From the NCBI RefSeq assembly GCF_021991835.1, contig NZ_JAHDAU010000006.1, positions 1 through 64,000 on the forward strand: 64,000 nt of DNA. Direction: 5' to 3'. This stretch comes from Polaribacter sargassicola. GTDB taxonomy: Bacteria; Bacteroidota; Bacteroidia; Flavobacteriales; Flavobacteriaceae. Every line of letters starts with the position of its first letter. Positions within the stretch are counted from its first letter, which is position 1. A model generated the notes under the pieces. The model was given only the letters and a program-made list of their open reading frames with translations, made no database searches and was not told where the DNA came from. This document shows, in pieces, positions 38,460 through 46,944 of the stretch. Both the position numbers and the translations under genes were made by a program.

Positions 38460-38857
38460 ATTAATATTGATTACAGATCGATGTTCAAAAAGGTGTGGTT
38501 CCACAATAACTAGAGAATGATCGCCAACTTTTAAACCGCGTAATATTACCTGAGCATCTAACTTATCGGTTTTTATTTTACAATACCAGATGAACGTTTA
38601 ATTTTTAACGGATTCGTCTCTACATAAACAACTTTTTTACTGTGTGAATAAAGTGCCAATTTTAAGGAATAATAACCAGTATTCTCTAAACAATAAAAAA
38701 CAGCACTTGCTTTTGTTGCTTTTAAACCCCATTTTATAAGGCTTTTGTAACCTGTTAAATCGTTATTAAACTCTTTGTGTACTTGGGCATGATAACAATA
38801 AGCATCAATTGTTTTTTTTGATACATCAATTCCTACTACTTCTTTATAATTTTTCAT
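38460..38857 (-). pseudogene. IS110-family transposase, N-terminal remnant
   Basis: The intact part (38857-38573, 94 codons) reads MKNYKEVVGIDVSKKTID, then VFYCLENTGYYSLKLALY, i.e. the DEDD RuvC-like nuclease start of IS110 transposases (Asp in GIDVSK, Glu in CLENTGYY). The frame stops at GIVK; a shifted frame continues KTDKLDAQVILRGLK, which resembles the family's next block (DKxDA), then drifts. The C-terminal serine domain is missing. It is a decayed, inactive copy. Confidence 0.8.
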
Positions 38858-39060
38858 ATTTTTACAATTAGAATGATTAAATATGTTGCAAAAACTACTT
38901 CCTTTATCGGGGTTTTATACACCTGGTATTCCAAATGGTTCTTTGCAACTTTATAGCAACAGGAGGACTCGTACTTGTAAAGGAACTGCAACTCTAAAAC
39001 ACGTTATAGTCCTCTGTTACTTAATAAAGATATTTATTACATACTAAAGAAACACGTTGG
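38858..39060. other. IS110 flank and cassette-type core site
   Basis: No gene. The stretch is a plausible IS110 upstream end (about 38880-39010). It finishes with CACGTTGG (39053-39060), the same core as that ending the attC-like element at 40279-40283, directly before the next gene. This suggests the IS landed next to a cassette boundary. Confidence 0.45.
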
Positions 39061-39073
39061 TAAAAATTAAGAA

Positions 39074-40147
39074 ATGAAATTGTATTTTATCTATTTATTA
39101 ACAGTTTTTTTACTTATTTCAACTAATTCATTTTCTCAAAAAAAAATTAAAAAAGAGGAATTTTTAGGAAATTGGGTGAAAATTAAAACTGAAATGAAAG
39201 ATGGAAGCAAATTAATCCCTATTTATAAAGGCTATATAAAACCTTTTGAAATGATCTTTCAAAAAAAGAAATTCTATATAGATTATTATCCTGCACAACA
39301 CTATAAAAATGCAACTTTTGATTATAAATTAAAAAATAATAAGTTAATAACCTCAAAACACTTTTCCTATAAAATTGAAAAAATCACAAAAGACAATTTG
39401 GTTATTAGTGAAGAAATGAAAGGTTTAGAAAGTGATAAACTGAAAAGACACTATTTAATAAAAAAGGAAAATATTATACACAGACAAAAAGAATTAAATA
39501 AAAAATCTAAAAATTTAATTGCAAACTTTTTTTTCACACCAAAATTTAAAGATAATATTAAATTGTATTTGAATAATATGTTGATGAAAAGACATATTAA
39601 TTTAAAATTAAAAGGAAAAATAATACTAGATACAAAAAATAAAAAAGTTGAAACTAAAATAACATATAGAGACACTGAAAAGATATCAATGCAAGAAAAT
39701 ATTTTAGTTAATGCCTTAAATAATTCTTACTCACTTTGGGACATTAAAGGCTTCGAAAATTTTGAAAATATCATAATTAATTTTGTGATAATTATGGACA
39801 GAAAAGGAAAGAAATCGTTTGGTATCAAAGTTGGACTTTTAACTAATTCATTTGAACAAGCACTTGGTTTGTATGGACTTACTTATAATCAAATTACAAA
39901 TGGAAACAAATTTTTGAGTTTAGGAATTAAAAGTATACAAAATAACGAGTTTAAAAAGGCAATTGAATATTTTACTAAATCTTTTGAATCTAATCATACA
40001 TTAGTTGAATCTATATATAATAGAGCATTTTGCTATTATAAATTAAAAGAATATGATAAAGCTTGTGTAGATTGGAATATTTTGAAAGAATTAGGTCAAA
40101 AAAAAGGAGAGAAATTATTTATGGAAAATTGTAAAGTTATTGAATAA
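39074..40147 (+). CDS. Exported TPR-containing hypothetical protein
   Basis: 357 residues: signal peptide (about 1-21, ending SFSQ), a central beta/mixed region of unknown fold (first 100 residues have the NWVKIKTEMKDGSKLIPIYKG pattern of flavobacterial lipocalin-like proteins, which is a guess), and a C-terminal pair of TPR repeats (KAIEYFTKSFESNHTLVESI, then YNRAFCYYKLKEYDKACVDW). It sits between a CGTTGG core (39055) and an attC-like hairpin (40156), so it is a likely cassette gene. AT-rich, like the other accessory genes. Confidence 0.65.
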   Translation: MKLYFIYLLTVFLLISTNSFSQKKIKKEEFLGNWVKIKTEMKDGSKLIPIYKGYIKPFEMIFQKKKFYIDYYPAQHYKNATFDYKLKNNKLITSKHFSYKIEKITKDNLVISEEMKGLESDKLKRHYLIKKENIIHRQKELNKKSKNLIANFFFTPKFKDNIKLYLNNMLMKRHINLKLKGKIILDTKNKKVETKITYRDTEKISMQENILVNALNNSYSLWDIKGFENFENIIINFVIIMDRKGKKSFGIKVGLLTNSFEQALGLYGLTYNQITNGNKFLSLGIKSIQNNEFKKAIEYFTKSFESNHTLVESIYNRAFCYYKLKEYDKACVDWNILKELGQKKGEKLFMENCKVIE

Positions 40148-40155
40148 AACTTTTA

Positions 40156-40283
40156 CCAACACCATATATAATTTATTGCTGGCTTTTTGCTTACTTACGA
40201 AAATCCTCGCTAATTTTCTTTGTCAGTAATTATTTATTAAATTAGTTACTTAAACCACGCAAAAAATCATATATAAACGTTGG
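40156..40283. repeat. attC-like hairpin 2
   Basis: The outer ends are CCAAC (40156-40160) and GTTGG (40279-40283), reverse complements matching the R''/R' geometry. Inner arms CATATATAATTTATTGC and GCAAAAAATCATATATA pair almost fully. The interior (about 40200-40260) is homologous to hairpin 1. It follows the TPR gene stop by 8 bp. A related half-site (CCAACACTGGTAATCC) follows the nuclease gene at 42244. Confidence 0.65.
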
Positions 40284-40454
40284 TTAGAAGTGGTATCCAA
40301 GGGTTAAAATAGTTTTGAATTAAATACAAAAAAAATAAAAGTTATAAAGGCAGAAATCCAAAATTAGGTAAAAGAAATTAACATCAAGAAAAAATCATTT
40401 GAAACAAAAATAATGATTTTGAAAATAAAAAAATACATCAGAAGTAAATAACTA
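40284..40454. other. Cassette leader before the Mrr-type gene
   Basis: 171 bp after the attC-like core. It is AT-rich with no ORF and no strong hairpin. The ATG of the next gene at 40455 has no obvious Shine-Dalgarno sequence. I see nothing else in it. Confidence 0.5.
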
Positions 40455-42224
40455 ATGAATGCTAAAGAAATTGTAAAGAACATAATTATTGATGGAATAA
40501 ATCAATCGAAGGAATTAATTTGGAAAAGATTATTATTACCAAATTTTGATGTTGAAAATCCGAAAAATAATTTTTTGATTTTTAACACTCCAGAAGATTA
40601 TAAAAAATATGTTTTAAAACAACTTTTTCATGAAAATGAGTATTATGAAAGAGAATATTATTTCTCAAACAGACTATTGAATGAAGTTGAATATAATAAC
40701 GTATTTTTTTCAAATCATTTTAAAAATTATGTCGTTGATTATTTAGATTACGAGAAACACTGGAAAATTAGCCATAATAAGATAAATAAAATTGAAAACT
40801 ATAGAAATATCATCTTAGATCTGATAAATTCTAAATTATTATCTAATACTAACTTTAGTGCATTAAAATTACCTTTAAAACTAAAAGAAAAAATATGGTC
40901 ACACCATAGTAATTTATATGAATCATACAAAATAATATGGTTAAAATCTCAAACATTAGAAGGTAAAGAGAGTATTTTATATGAATTTGAGCGATGGTGG
41001 TTTTATGAATTACATGGAAATTTTAGTCTGAAAAATATTCTTAATATTCGCGAAAGGGCTTTAGATTTAGAATTAAATTATATTGAAAAATGGAAACAAT
41101 TAATAGATATTCAAGATAAAGAATATCAAGAATGGATAAGTAATAGAAAAATATATCTAAAAAATCAGAAGGTTAGGAAAAAAGAAATTGATCATTTAAA
41201 ACAAAGCTATCTCCAGGGAAATTCAGACACTATCATTTCGTTATGTAAAAAGGTATTAGAAATATCTGAATATAATTTTAAATTTGATAAAGATTTAGAA
41301 ATTGATTTTATTTCTAGTACTAATCTTTTATTAGTTGAATATGTTCTTCCAAATTTAGATCACATTCCCAGAATTAAAGAGGTAAAATATTTGAAAACAA
41401 AAAAAGAATTCAAGAATATAGAATTACCCAAAAGAGAACTTTTTGAAATTTTTGATGAAACTACCTATAGTATTGTTCTTCGTTCTATTTACGAAATATT
41501 TATAAATGATTTAAATTGCTTAATTGATGCTGTAAACTTTAATGGTTGGATAAAGTCAATAAATAAAGCGACTGGTTTAAATGAAAATACTTGCATTATT
41601 TCTATTCAAGTTAAGCGTAGTGATTTCATGGAAATTGAGTTAAAAAATATTGAACCTAAAGCCTGTTTTAAATTTTTCAAAGGTATAGGAAGTGCAAAGT
41701 TATATAGTATAACAGCTATTCCACCAATACTACACATTCAAAAAGATGATAAAAGATTTGTTGATTCAAAAAATATTGATTTTGATGATACTACAAATCT
41801 TGCTCTAATGAATTGGGAAGATTTTGAACATTTAATCCGAGAATTATTTGAAAAAGAATTTTATGACATTAGAGGTCAAGTAAAAGTTACACAAGCTAGT
41901 AGAGATGGAGGTGTAGATGCAATTGTATTTGACCCTGACCCAATAAGAGGTGGAAAAATTGTTATTCAAGCCAAAAGATACACTAATACTGTTGGAGTAG
42001 CTGCAGTTCGTGATTTATATGGAACAGTAATGAATGAAGGAGCCAATAAAGGTATATTGGTTACAACTTCAGACTATGGTCCAGATTCATATGAATTTGC
42101 TAAAGGGAAACCTTTAACTTTACTTAATGGTGGTAACTTACTACACTTATTAGAAAAGCACGGAACAAAAGCAAGGATTAATATAAAAGAAGCTAAAAAA
42201 ATATTGAATGATTCAATAAATTGA
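40455..42224 (+). CDS. Mrr-type restriction endonuclease-domain protein
   Basis: 589 residues. The last ~130 form a PD-(D/E)xK Mrr nuclease: NWEDFEHLIRELFEKE, then VTQASRDGGVDAIVF (catalytic Asp), KIVIQAKRY (the QxK pair), and GILVTTSDYGPDSYEFA. The N-terminal ~440 residues are Lys/Glu/Tyr-rich and helical with no recognised domain, perhaps for target recognition. This resembles modification-dependent (type IV) restriction proteins. It lies behind an attC-like hairpin and before a half-site, i.e. it is cassette-like and possibly defensive. AT-rich codon use differs from the housekeeping genes. Confidence 0.75.
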   Translation: MNAKEIVKNIIIDGINQSKELIWKRLLLPNFDVENPKNNFLIFNTPEDYKKYVLKQLFHENEYYEREYYFSNRLLNEVEYNNVFFSNHFKNYVVDYLDYEKHWKISHNKINKIENYRNIILDLINSKLLSNTNFSALKLPLKLKEKIWSHHSNLYESYKIIWLKSQTLEGKESILYEFERWWFYELHGNFSLKNILNIRERALDLELNYIEKWKQLIDIQDKEYQEWISNRKIYLKNQKVRKKEIDHLKQSYLQGNSDTIISLCKKVLEISEYNFKFDKDLEIDFISSTNLLLVEYVLPNLDHIPRIKEVKYLKTKKEFKNIELPKRELFEIFDETTYSIVLRSIYEIFINDLNCLIDAVNFNGWIKSINKATGLNENTCIISIQVKRSDFMEIELKNIEPKACFKFFKGIGSAKLYSITAIPPILHIQKDDKRFVDSKNIDFDDTTNLALMNWEDFEHLIRELFEKEFYDIRGQVKVTQASRDGGVDAIVFDPDPIRGGKIVIQAKRYTNTVGVAAVRDLYGTVMNEGANKGILVTTSDYGPDSYEFAKGKPLTLLNGGNLLHLLEKHGTKARINIKEAKKILNDSIN

Positions 42225-42298
42225 GAAAACAAAAAACTACAACCAACACTGGTAATCCTTGCACAAGCCCATAATAAATAGTATAACTATAAATAAAG

Positions 42299-42321
42299 AC
42301 CGCCTTTAGAGGCGGTTTCTA
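42299..42321 (+). terminator. Hairpin after the Mrr-type gene
   Basis: ACCGCCT (42299-42305), loop TTAG, AGGCGGT (42310-42316), followed by TTTCTATTTTT. It is a compact, stable intrinsic terminator. Confidence 0.8.
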
Positions 42322-42660
42322 TTTTTATATACTTAAAATTGGGGTCCTTTAAAGGCCTAAAAAGCATGTTTATAACCTTGTAAAAGGTATTTTTCAGACT
42401 AAAATAAGGCGTATGTACTCCTGTTCTACTTTTAGTACGTTTTTCTATAAATGTAGGTATTCCATGGTTTTGATTTGTAATCTTTGCGCTATAATTATCA
42501 CTTAAAAATTCCCCCTTTTATACCTTTAAAATTACATTTATATGGCATTCGAGCGGAGTCAAGAACTTATTACTATTGCTTCTCGACTCCGCTCGAAGAC
42601 CACTACTCGACATACTTTAACTTTGATTAATTTTTATTTTACTTCTAATAAACAAACTTC
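42322..42660. other. Intergenic region with a strong palindrome
   Basis: No convincing gene. It contains TTCGAGCGGAGTCAAGAA (42548-42565) and its reverse complement with one mismatch at 42580-42597, part of the same class of TCGAG-rich intergenic palindromes as 2590-2707. The rest is AT-rich. Confidence 0.6.
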
Positions 42661-42696
42661 TAATACCAAAAGTACTTTATCCTAACAGCCTCCGTA

Positions 42697-42753
42697 CGCA
42701 GTAAATCACGCAACCTGATGCAGTAGCACATGCAACCTGACGCAGTAGCACAT
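42697..42753 (+). repeat. 22-bp direct repeats, array 1
   Basis: Unit GCAACCTGAYGCAGTAGCAC plus AT occurs at 42710-42731 and 42732-42753 with one difference. A partial unit (ACGCAGTAAATCAC) precedes and GCGTCCGTATGCAAC follows. The flanks carry facing AAAAGTACT motifs (42669 and 42773). Confidence 0.75.
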
Positions 42754-42866
42754 GCGTCCGTATGCAACTTATAAAAGTACTGTATCTTTTGGCACAAACA
42801 TACTATACTTTTAGTACAAAGTTAGTATACTTTTATACAAACAATAAAGACTTTTTTATAAATATT

Positions 42867-42950
42867 GTAGTATTTTGATGTAAAAATACTAGTATTATTA
42901 GATAAAAGTACTAGTATATTTGTGTAAAACTTGTAGTATATTTGACAAAG
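42867..42950 (+). repeat. 22-bp direct repeats with -7-box-like cores, array 2
   Basis: Four imperfect units with exact 22-bp spacing start at 42867, 42889, 42911 and 42933. Each begins STAGTAT, and most continue into WTTTG or TTTTG. The core TATATTTG fits the Bacteroidota -7 box (TAnnTTTG). The array ends 56 bp before the HU-like gene. A longer inverted variant (TAGTATAC, then GTACAAAG) lies around 42807-42840. Confidence 0.7.
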
Positions 42951-43006
42951 ACTTAAAAATAATGGTTTTTGCCTTGTTTTACACTTCCTAACCAAATATA
43001 CAAAAA

Positions 43007-43405
43007 ATGGCTTTACAATACAGAATTACCAAAAGAAATAACAGTATACAAAACAACACGCCTCAATATATTATACAGGCCATTAGCAAGGGTACTATAG
43101 ACCTAGAAAAATTGAGTGCCGATATTAGTAACGAATGTAGTTTGCATCAAGTAGATGTACAAGCAGTTCTTATTGCATTAGGTATAAAAATGAATTTTTA
43201 TTTAAAAGATGGTTATGCTATAGACATGGGCGATGTAGGTAAATTTAAAATGGGCTTGCAAAGTATGGCTGCCCCAACACCAGAGGAATTGTCTCCTAAA
43301 AAAAATATTAAAAAATTTACCATCAATTTTCAGCCTTCTCGTAAATTAAAGCAAATGTTAAAAGCAGGGGTTAAAGTATATAAAGAAGGGAGTAGGTATT
43401 TATAG
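43007..43405 (+). CDS. HU-like DNA-binding protein (HU-HIG type)
   Basis: 132 residues. The first ~75 are a helix-rich dimerisation part with ISKGTIDLEKLSADISNECSL and an LKDGYAIDMGDVGKFKMGLQ beta segment; the C-terminal PSRKLKQMLKAGVKVYKEG is basic. This is the Bacteroidota HU family related to CCDC81/HIG types, DNA-bending nucleoid proteins. It is a single gene preceded by a 22-bp repeat array that might act as its operator or as a binding site for another factor. Confidence 0.83.
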   Translation: MALQYRITKRNNSIQNNTPQYIIQAISKGTIDLEKLSADISNECSLHQVDVQAVLIALGIKMNFYLKDGYAIDMGDVGKFKMGLQSMAAPTPEELSPKKNIKKFTINFQPSRKLKQMLKAGVKVYKEGSRYL

Positions 43406-43425
43406 ATTTCTAACATTGCTATTTA

Positions 43426-43562
43426 CTACGCTAACGGTGTTGTATATAAGTAACGGATTTTTATGAACTAATGATTCGGTTTTTACCTGACTCTTATTGT
43501 ATGCGATCCCTTTTGTTTAAGCATTTAAACTGCTATTTTTTATATCCGTTATTAGCCTTCGT
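43426..43562. other. Degenerate attC-like remnant (uncertain)
   Basis: CTAACGGTGTTGTATATAAG followed by TAACGGAT, and facing ATCCGTTA at about 43540, are in the layout of the flavobacterial cassette sites, but the arms are poor. No gene. Weak evidence. Confidence 0.3.
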
Positions 43563-43678
43563 TTTTTTTAATCCTAACCTATATGAAATAAAATCACAGC
43601 GTTTGCCGCTTATAAAGGTTTAAATTCAATAGTACCTCTATAATTTTTAATTTAGATAAAAACATAGCTTAGAAATAG

Positions 43679-44176
43679 TTATTTCCAAAATCTCCACCAA
43701 GGATTTCTATGATTTTTTTCTTTTTTCTTTTGATTATTGTTCAGATGGTGTAAAAGGTCTCCTATTGTTCTCTTTTTTTTATGATCATCTATAAAATCAA
43801 CATTTAAAACATCACCTATCTCCCATTCTAAATCTCCCTTTAAAATCTCAGAGTGCATTAAATAATTTGGCCCAAAAACATCAAAAAAGTCTCTGTATGT
43901 ATAATTATTTCCCTCTTTTAGAATGTGGTTCAGTGAAATGTCTAAAAATTGATTTCCTGCAGGAGCAAACGCATTTAAGGGTTTTATTATTAAATCATTT
44001 GAATTTGCTGCTAAGAATTTCTCTTTATCTACATTTCTAATATCTAATCCTTCCCGACACGCAAATTTTAATAAGAACAACATATCAATATCGGTTTCTG
44101 GTGTCATTAATTCTTCAGCGTCTTTAAAACTGAGTTTCTCTAAAATTTTATTTTTTAACTCTAAAAATGTAAACAT
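43679..44176 (-). CDS. Hypothetical protein, 165 residues
   Basis: I do not recognise the family. No signal peptide or membrane helix; the C terminus ends in an unusual NPWWRFWK after a basic KKKEKNHR run. Predicted mixed alpha/beta. Acidic residues are rich in the N-terminal half (LSFKDAEELMTPETDIDML). It is at the edge of the accessory region, and an immunity or adaptor role can only be guessed. A lone transcript, convergent with nothing. Confidence 0.6.
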   Translation of the reverse strand: MFTFLELKNKILEKLSFKDAEELMTPETDIDMLFLLKFACREGLDIRNVDKEKFLAANSNDLIIKPLNAFAPAGNQFLDISLNHILKEGNNYTYRDFFDVFGPNYLMHSEILKGDLEWEIGDVLNVDFIDDHKKKRTIGDLLHHLNNNQKKKEKNHRNPWWRFWK

Positions 44177-44273
44177 ATGCTTTTGTTTTAATGAAGGCTA
44201 ACTACTTTTAATCAATATAGATTGTAATTATTACAATGCTAATAATAAGAAAATTGAATACCGCCTTTTTTTA

Positions 44274-44813
44274 TTATGATAAATTAGAATTTTTCCCTTT
44301 TACATTTTCAAAAAAAGCATGAAAAATCTTAAAATCCAATTCCATGTTTTCTGTTGGATAATAAGGTTCAGATATTTTTACTTTCTTATTTTCAAAATCT
44401 AAAGTTGCCATTACAATGGGTACGTTAGCGCCTTTTGCAATGTAATAAAAACCCGTTTTCCACTTTTCTACTTTTTTACGCGTACCTTCTGGAGAAATAC
44501 CTAATCTAAACTCTTTTTTAGCATTAAAAACCTTAATAACAGCATCTACTGTATTGTTACTTTTAGATCTATCTATTGGCGTACCACCTAATGCTTTAAA
44601 GAAAAAGCCAAAAGGTCCTTTAAATAAAGATGCTTTACCTACAAAATGAATCATAGTACCAGAAGCTAGCCTAGATAATATGGCTATCGGAAAATCTACC
44701 CAACTTGTATGAGGAGCTGCAATAACAATATATTTTAAAGGTGTTTTAGGGAAATCGTTTTCTAACTTCCATCCCATAATTGTAAATAATATAAATCTTG
44801 CAATTCCTTTCAT
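44274..44813 (-). CDS. 1-acyl-glycerol-3-phosphate acyltransferase-family protein
   Basis: 179 residues. The HX4D motif appears as APHTSWVDFPI and the substrate motif as ISPEGTRKK (normally PEGTR), both of the PlsC family, with hydrophobic stretches for membrane association. It transfers acyl chains from acyl-ACP or CoA to lipid acceptors. It is short for a full PlsC. It is divergent from rmuC (41 bp between starts). Confidence 0.85.
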   Translation of the reverse strand: MKGIARFILFTIMGWKLENDFPKTPLKYIVIAAPHTSWVDFPIAILSRLASGTMIHFVGKASLFKGPFGFFFKALGGTPIDRSKSNNTVDAVIKVFNAKKEFRLGISPEGTRKKVEKWKTGFYYIAKGANVPIVMATLDFENKKVKISEPYYPTENMELDFKIFHAFFENVKGKNSNLS

Positions 44814-44854
44814 TGTCTGTTTTAAAAGTGATAAATTTAAGTACTTAATTTGAT

Positions 44855-46174
44855 ATGATGAACGATTTGATTATTTACTTCTTAACAGCACTGATTTTTA
44901 GTTTTATAGGATTCTTTATAGGGAAAATTTTAACCAAATTAAAGATAGAAAAAGAAAAAACGGCTTTAGAATTTGAAGTAAATCAGCAAAAAGAGGCTAT
45001 TAAAAATACAGAAATTACTATTGATGATTTACAAAGCGAATTAAGATACATTCAAAAAGAAAAAGAAAATCTAATTTCTGATAGAAGTAAACTAGAAACC
45101 CAACTAAATAATACTCAAGAAAAACTAGAAGAAAACAAAAATGAGGTAGCCAAACTACAAGAAAAATTCACCAAAGAATTCGAGAATTTAGCTAACAAAA
45201 TTTTAGATGAAAAATCAAATAAATTCACGCAACAGAATCAAGAAAATCTAAAAATAATTTTAAACCCACTACAAGAAAAAATAAAAGTTTTTGAAGATAA
45301 AGTAGATAAAACCCATAAAGAAAGTATTGATTATCATGCCGCTTTACGTCAGCAAATTTTAGGTTTAAAAGAGCTAAATATGCAAATGAGCAAAGAAACT
45401 TTAAACCTTACAAAAGCCTTAAAAGGCGATAATAAAACACAAGGAAATTGGGGCGAATTGGTATTAGAAAGAGTTTTAGAAAAATCTGGTTTAGAAAAAG
45501 ATAGAGAGTATTTTGTACAACAAAGCTTTACCAATGATGAAGGCAAAAGAGTATTGCCCGATGTTGTGATTCATTTACCTGATCATAAAAAAATGATTGT
45601 AGACTCTAAGGTTTCTTTAACTGCTTATGAACAATTTGTAAACGAAGAAGATGAAACTTTAAAAAACGAGTTTTTAAAAGCACACATCAACTCTTTAAAA
45701 AGACATGTAGATCAATTATCAGAAAAAAAATACGAAGACATTTATAAAATAGAATCACCCGACTTTGTACTTCTTTTTATTCCTATAGAACCCGCTTTTG
45801 CAATTGCTATAAATGCAGACAATCATTTATACAATAAAGCTTTCGAAAAAAATATTGTTATTGTTACACCTACTACGCTACTAGCAACATTGCGTACTAT
45901 AGACTCTATGTGGAATAATGAAAAACAACAAAGAAATGCTATAGAAATTGCCAGACAAGCCGGTGCTTTATATGATAAGTTTGATGGTTTCTTAAAAGAT
46001 TTAATAGGGATTGGTAAACGTATAGACGAAAGTAAAAAAGAGTACTCTAACGCCATGAACAAACTTTTTGAAGGTAGAGGAAACTTAATTGTAAGTGTAG
46101 AAAAATTAAAGAAAATGGGCGCTAAGGCTAAAAAATCACTTCCTAATAACATTATTGAAAAAGCCAAACAATAG
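44855..46174 (+). CDS. rmuC: DNA recombination protein RmuC
   Basis: 439 residues: N-terminal membrane anchor (residues 1-25), a long coiled coil (about 30-175), then the conserved RmuC nuclease-fold domain (NWGELVLERVLEKSGL, VLPDVVIHLPDHKKMIVDSKVSL, PIEPAFAIAI, TPTTLLATLRTIDSMW). RmuC limits inversions at short repeats; a nuclease function is suspected. The start could be either ATG 44855 or 44858. Confidence 0.92.
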   Translation: MMNDLIIYFLTALIFSFIGFFIGKILTKLKIEKEKTALEFEVNQQKEAIKNTEITIDDLQSELRYIQKEKENLISDRSKLETQLNNTQEKLEENKNEVAKLQEKFTKEFENLANKILDEKSNKFTQQNQENLKIILNPLQEKIKVFEDKVDKTHKESIDYHAALRQQILGLKELNMQMSKETLNLTKALKGDNKTQGNWGELVLERVLEKSGLEKDREYFVQQSFTNDEGKRVLPDVVIHLPDHKKMIVDSKVSLTAYEQFVNEEDETLKNEFLKAHINSLKRHVDQLSEKKYEDIYKIESPDFVLLFIPIEPAFAIAINADNHLYNKAFEKNIVIVTPTTLLATLRTIDSMWNNEKQQRNAIEIARQAGALYDKFDGFLKDLIGIGKRIDESKKEYSNAMNKLFEGRGNLIVSVEKLKKMGAKAKKSLPNNIIEKAKQ

Positions 46175-46384
46175 GCTAATTATCTTTTGAGTTAACATCT
46201 GCTTTGATGCAGTTAACACACCTCTTTTTTATATCCTAATTTTGTCTTGTAACACAATATCAACCGATTGTAAAAACAGGCAAAAAATCACTTGCTTCCT
46301 AATGATTACTTAAATACTTATGAATTGTTAAGGTAATATCGTTTTTATCAAAAATAAAATTGTTGATATCTAAAAAAATAAGAT

Positions 46385-46618
46385 ATGTCAGAAAAAAATA
46401 AAAGAGTAAGTGCAGAAAATACTACTAAAGGAAATTCTAATGATGAACACGAAAGAGGTTTACATCCTTTAAAAGGAACTGTTTTAAAAGGATACAAAGA
46501 TAAAAATAGTAGTAAAGAAAGATTAGAAGGAGAACACAAAGACAAGTTAGAAAATCAGGTTCATAGCGCTACAGAAGAGCCAGATAATGAAGTTGCAGAT
46601 AAAATACAAAACACATAA
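46385..46618 (+). CDS. Small hydrophilic protein of unknown function
   Basis: 77 residues, almost all charged or polar (Glu, Lys, Asn, Ser), with no predicted membrane or signal segment. It is likely disordered, like small stress proteins. It lies 76 bp upstream of a CsbD gene, so the two may be co-regulated. The ATG at 46385 follows an AT-rich leader. Confidence 0.6.
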   Translation: MSEKNKRVSAENTTKGNSNDEHERGLHPLKGTVLKGYKDKNSSKERLEGEHKDKLENQVHSATEEPDNEVADKIQNT

Positions 46619-46694
46619 AAAAAACATACTTATCAGCTAATTAGACATAAGTATTGATAATTAAACTAGAATATTAACTTAAATTTTTAAAATT

Positions 46695-46880
46695 ATGAAC
46701 AAGGACACAAACGAAGGACAATGGAAACAGATTAAAGGTGAATTTAAAGAAACCTACGGAGAAATCATGAATGATAAATCTGCTGAAGTTGAAGGTAAAA
46801 AAGATCAATTAATTGGAAAAATCCAAGAAAAATACGGAAAGACTAAAGATGAAATTACTGAAGAAATCAAAAATTGGTAA
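46695..46880 (+). CDS. csbD: CsbD-family stress protein
   Basis: 61 residues with the CsbD pattern: N-terminal W..IKGEFKETYGEI, then EGKKDQLIGKIQEKYG, then KDEI. This family is induced by general stress in many bacteria; its molecular role is unclear. It is followed by a strong terminator. The upstream neighbour is a similarly hydrophilic small protein. Confidence 0.88.
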   Translation: MNKDTNEGQWKQIKGEFKETYGEIMNDKSAEVEGKKDQLIGKIQEKYGKTKDEITEEIKNW

Positions 46881-46899
46881 TATTATTTATTTCCATTTT

Positions 46900-46937
46900 A
46901 AAAGTATCAAAAAAAACACTTTTTTTTGATACTTTTT
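46900..46937. terminator. Terminator after csbD (bidirectional)
   Basis: AAAAGTATCAAAAAAAA and TTTTTTTTGATACTTTT form a long perfect stem with a three-base loop, followed by T-rich sequence and facing the antiporter gene's stop. Confidence 0.9.
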
Positions 46938-46944
46938 TTATGCT

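Noticed and set aside
42697..42950. Two 22-bp repeat arrays considered as a CRISPR
   Set aside because: Repeats are contiguous without spacers, few in number and AT-rich, with no cas genes nearby.
46348..46545. Antisense ORF over the small hydrophilic protein
   Set aside because: It is a shadow of the plus-strand gene, which has the better codon use and context.
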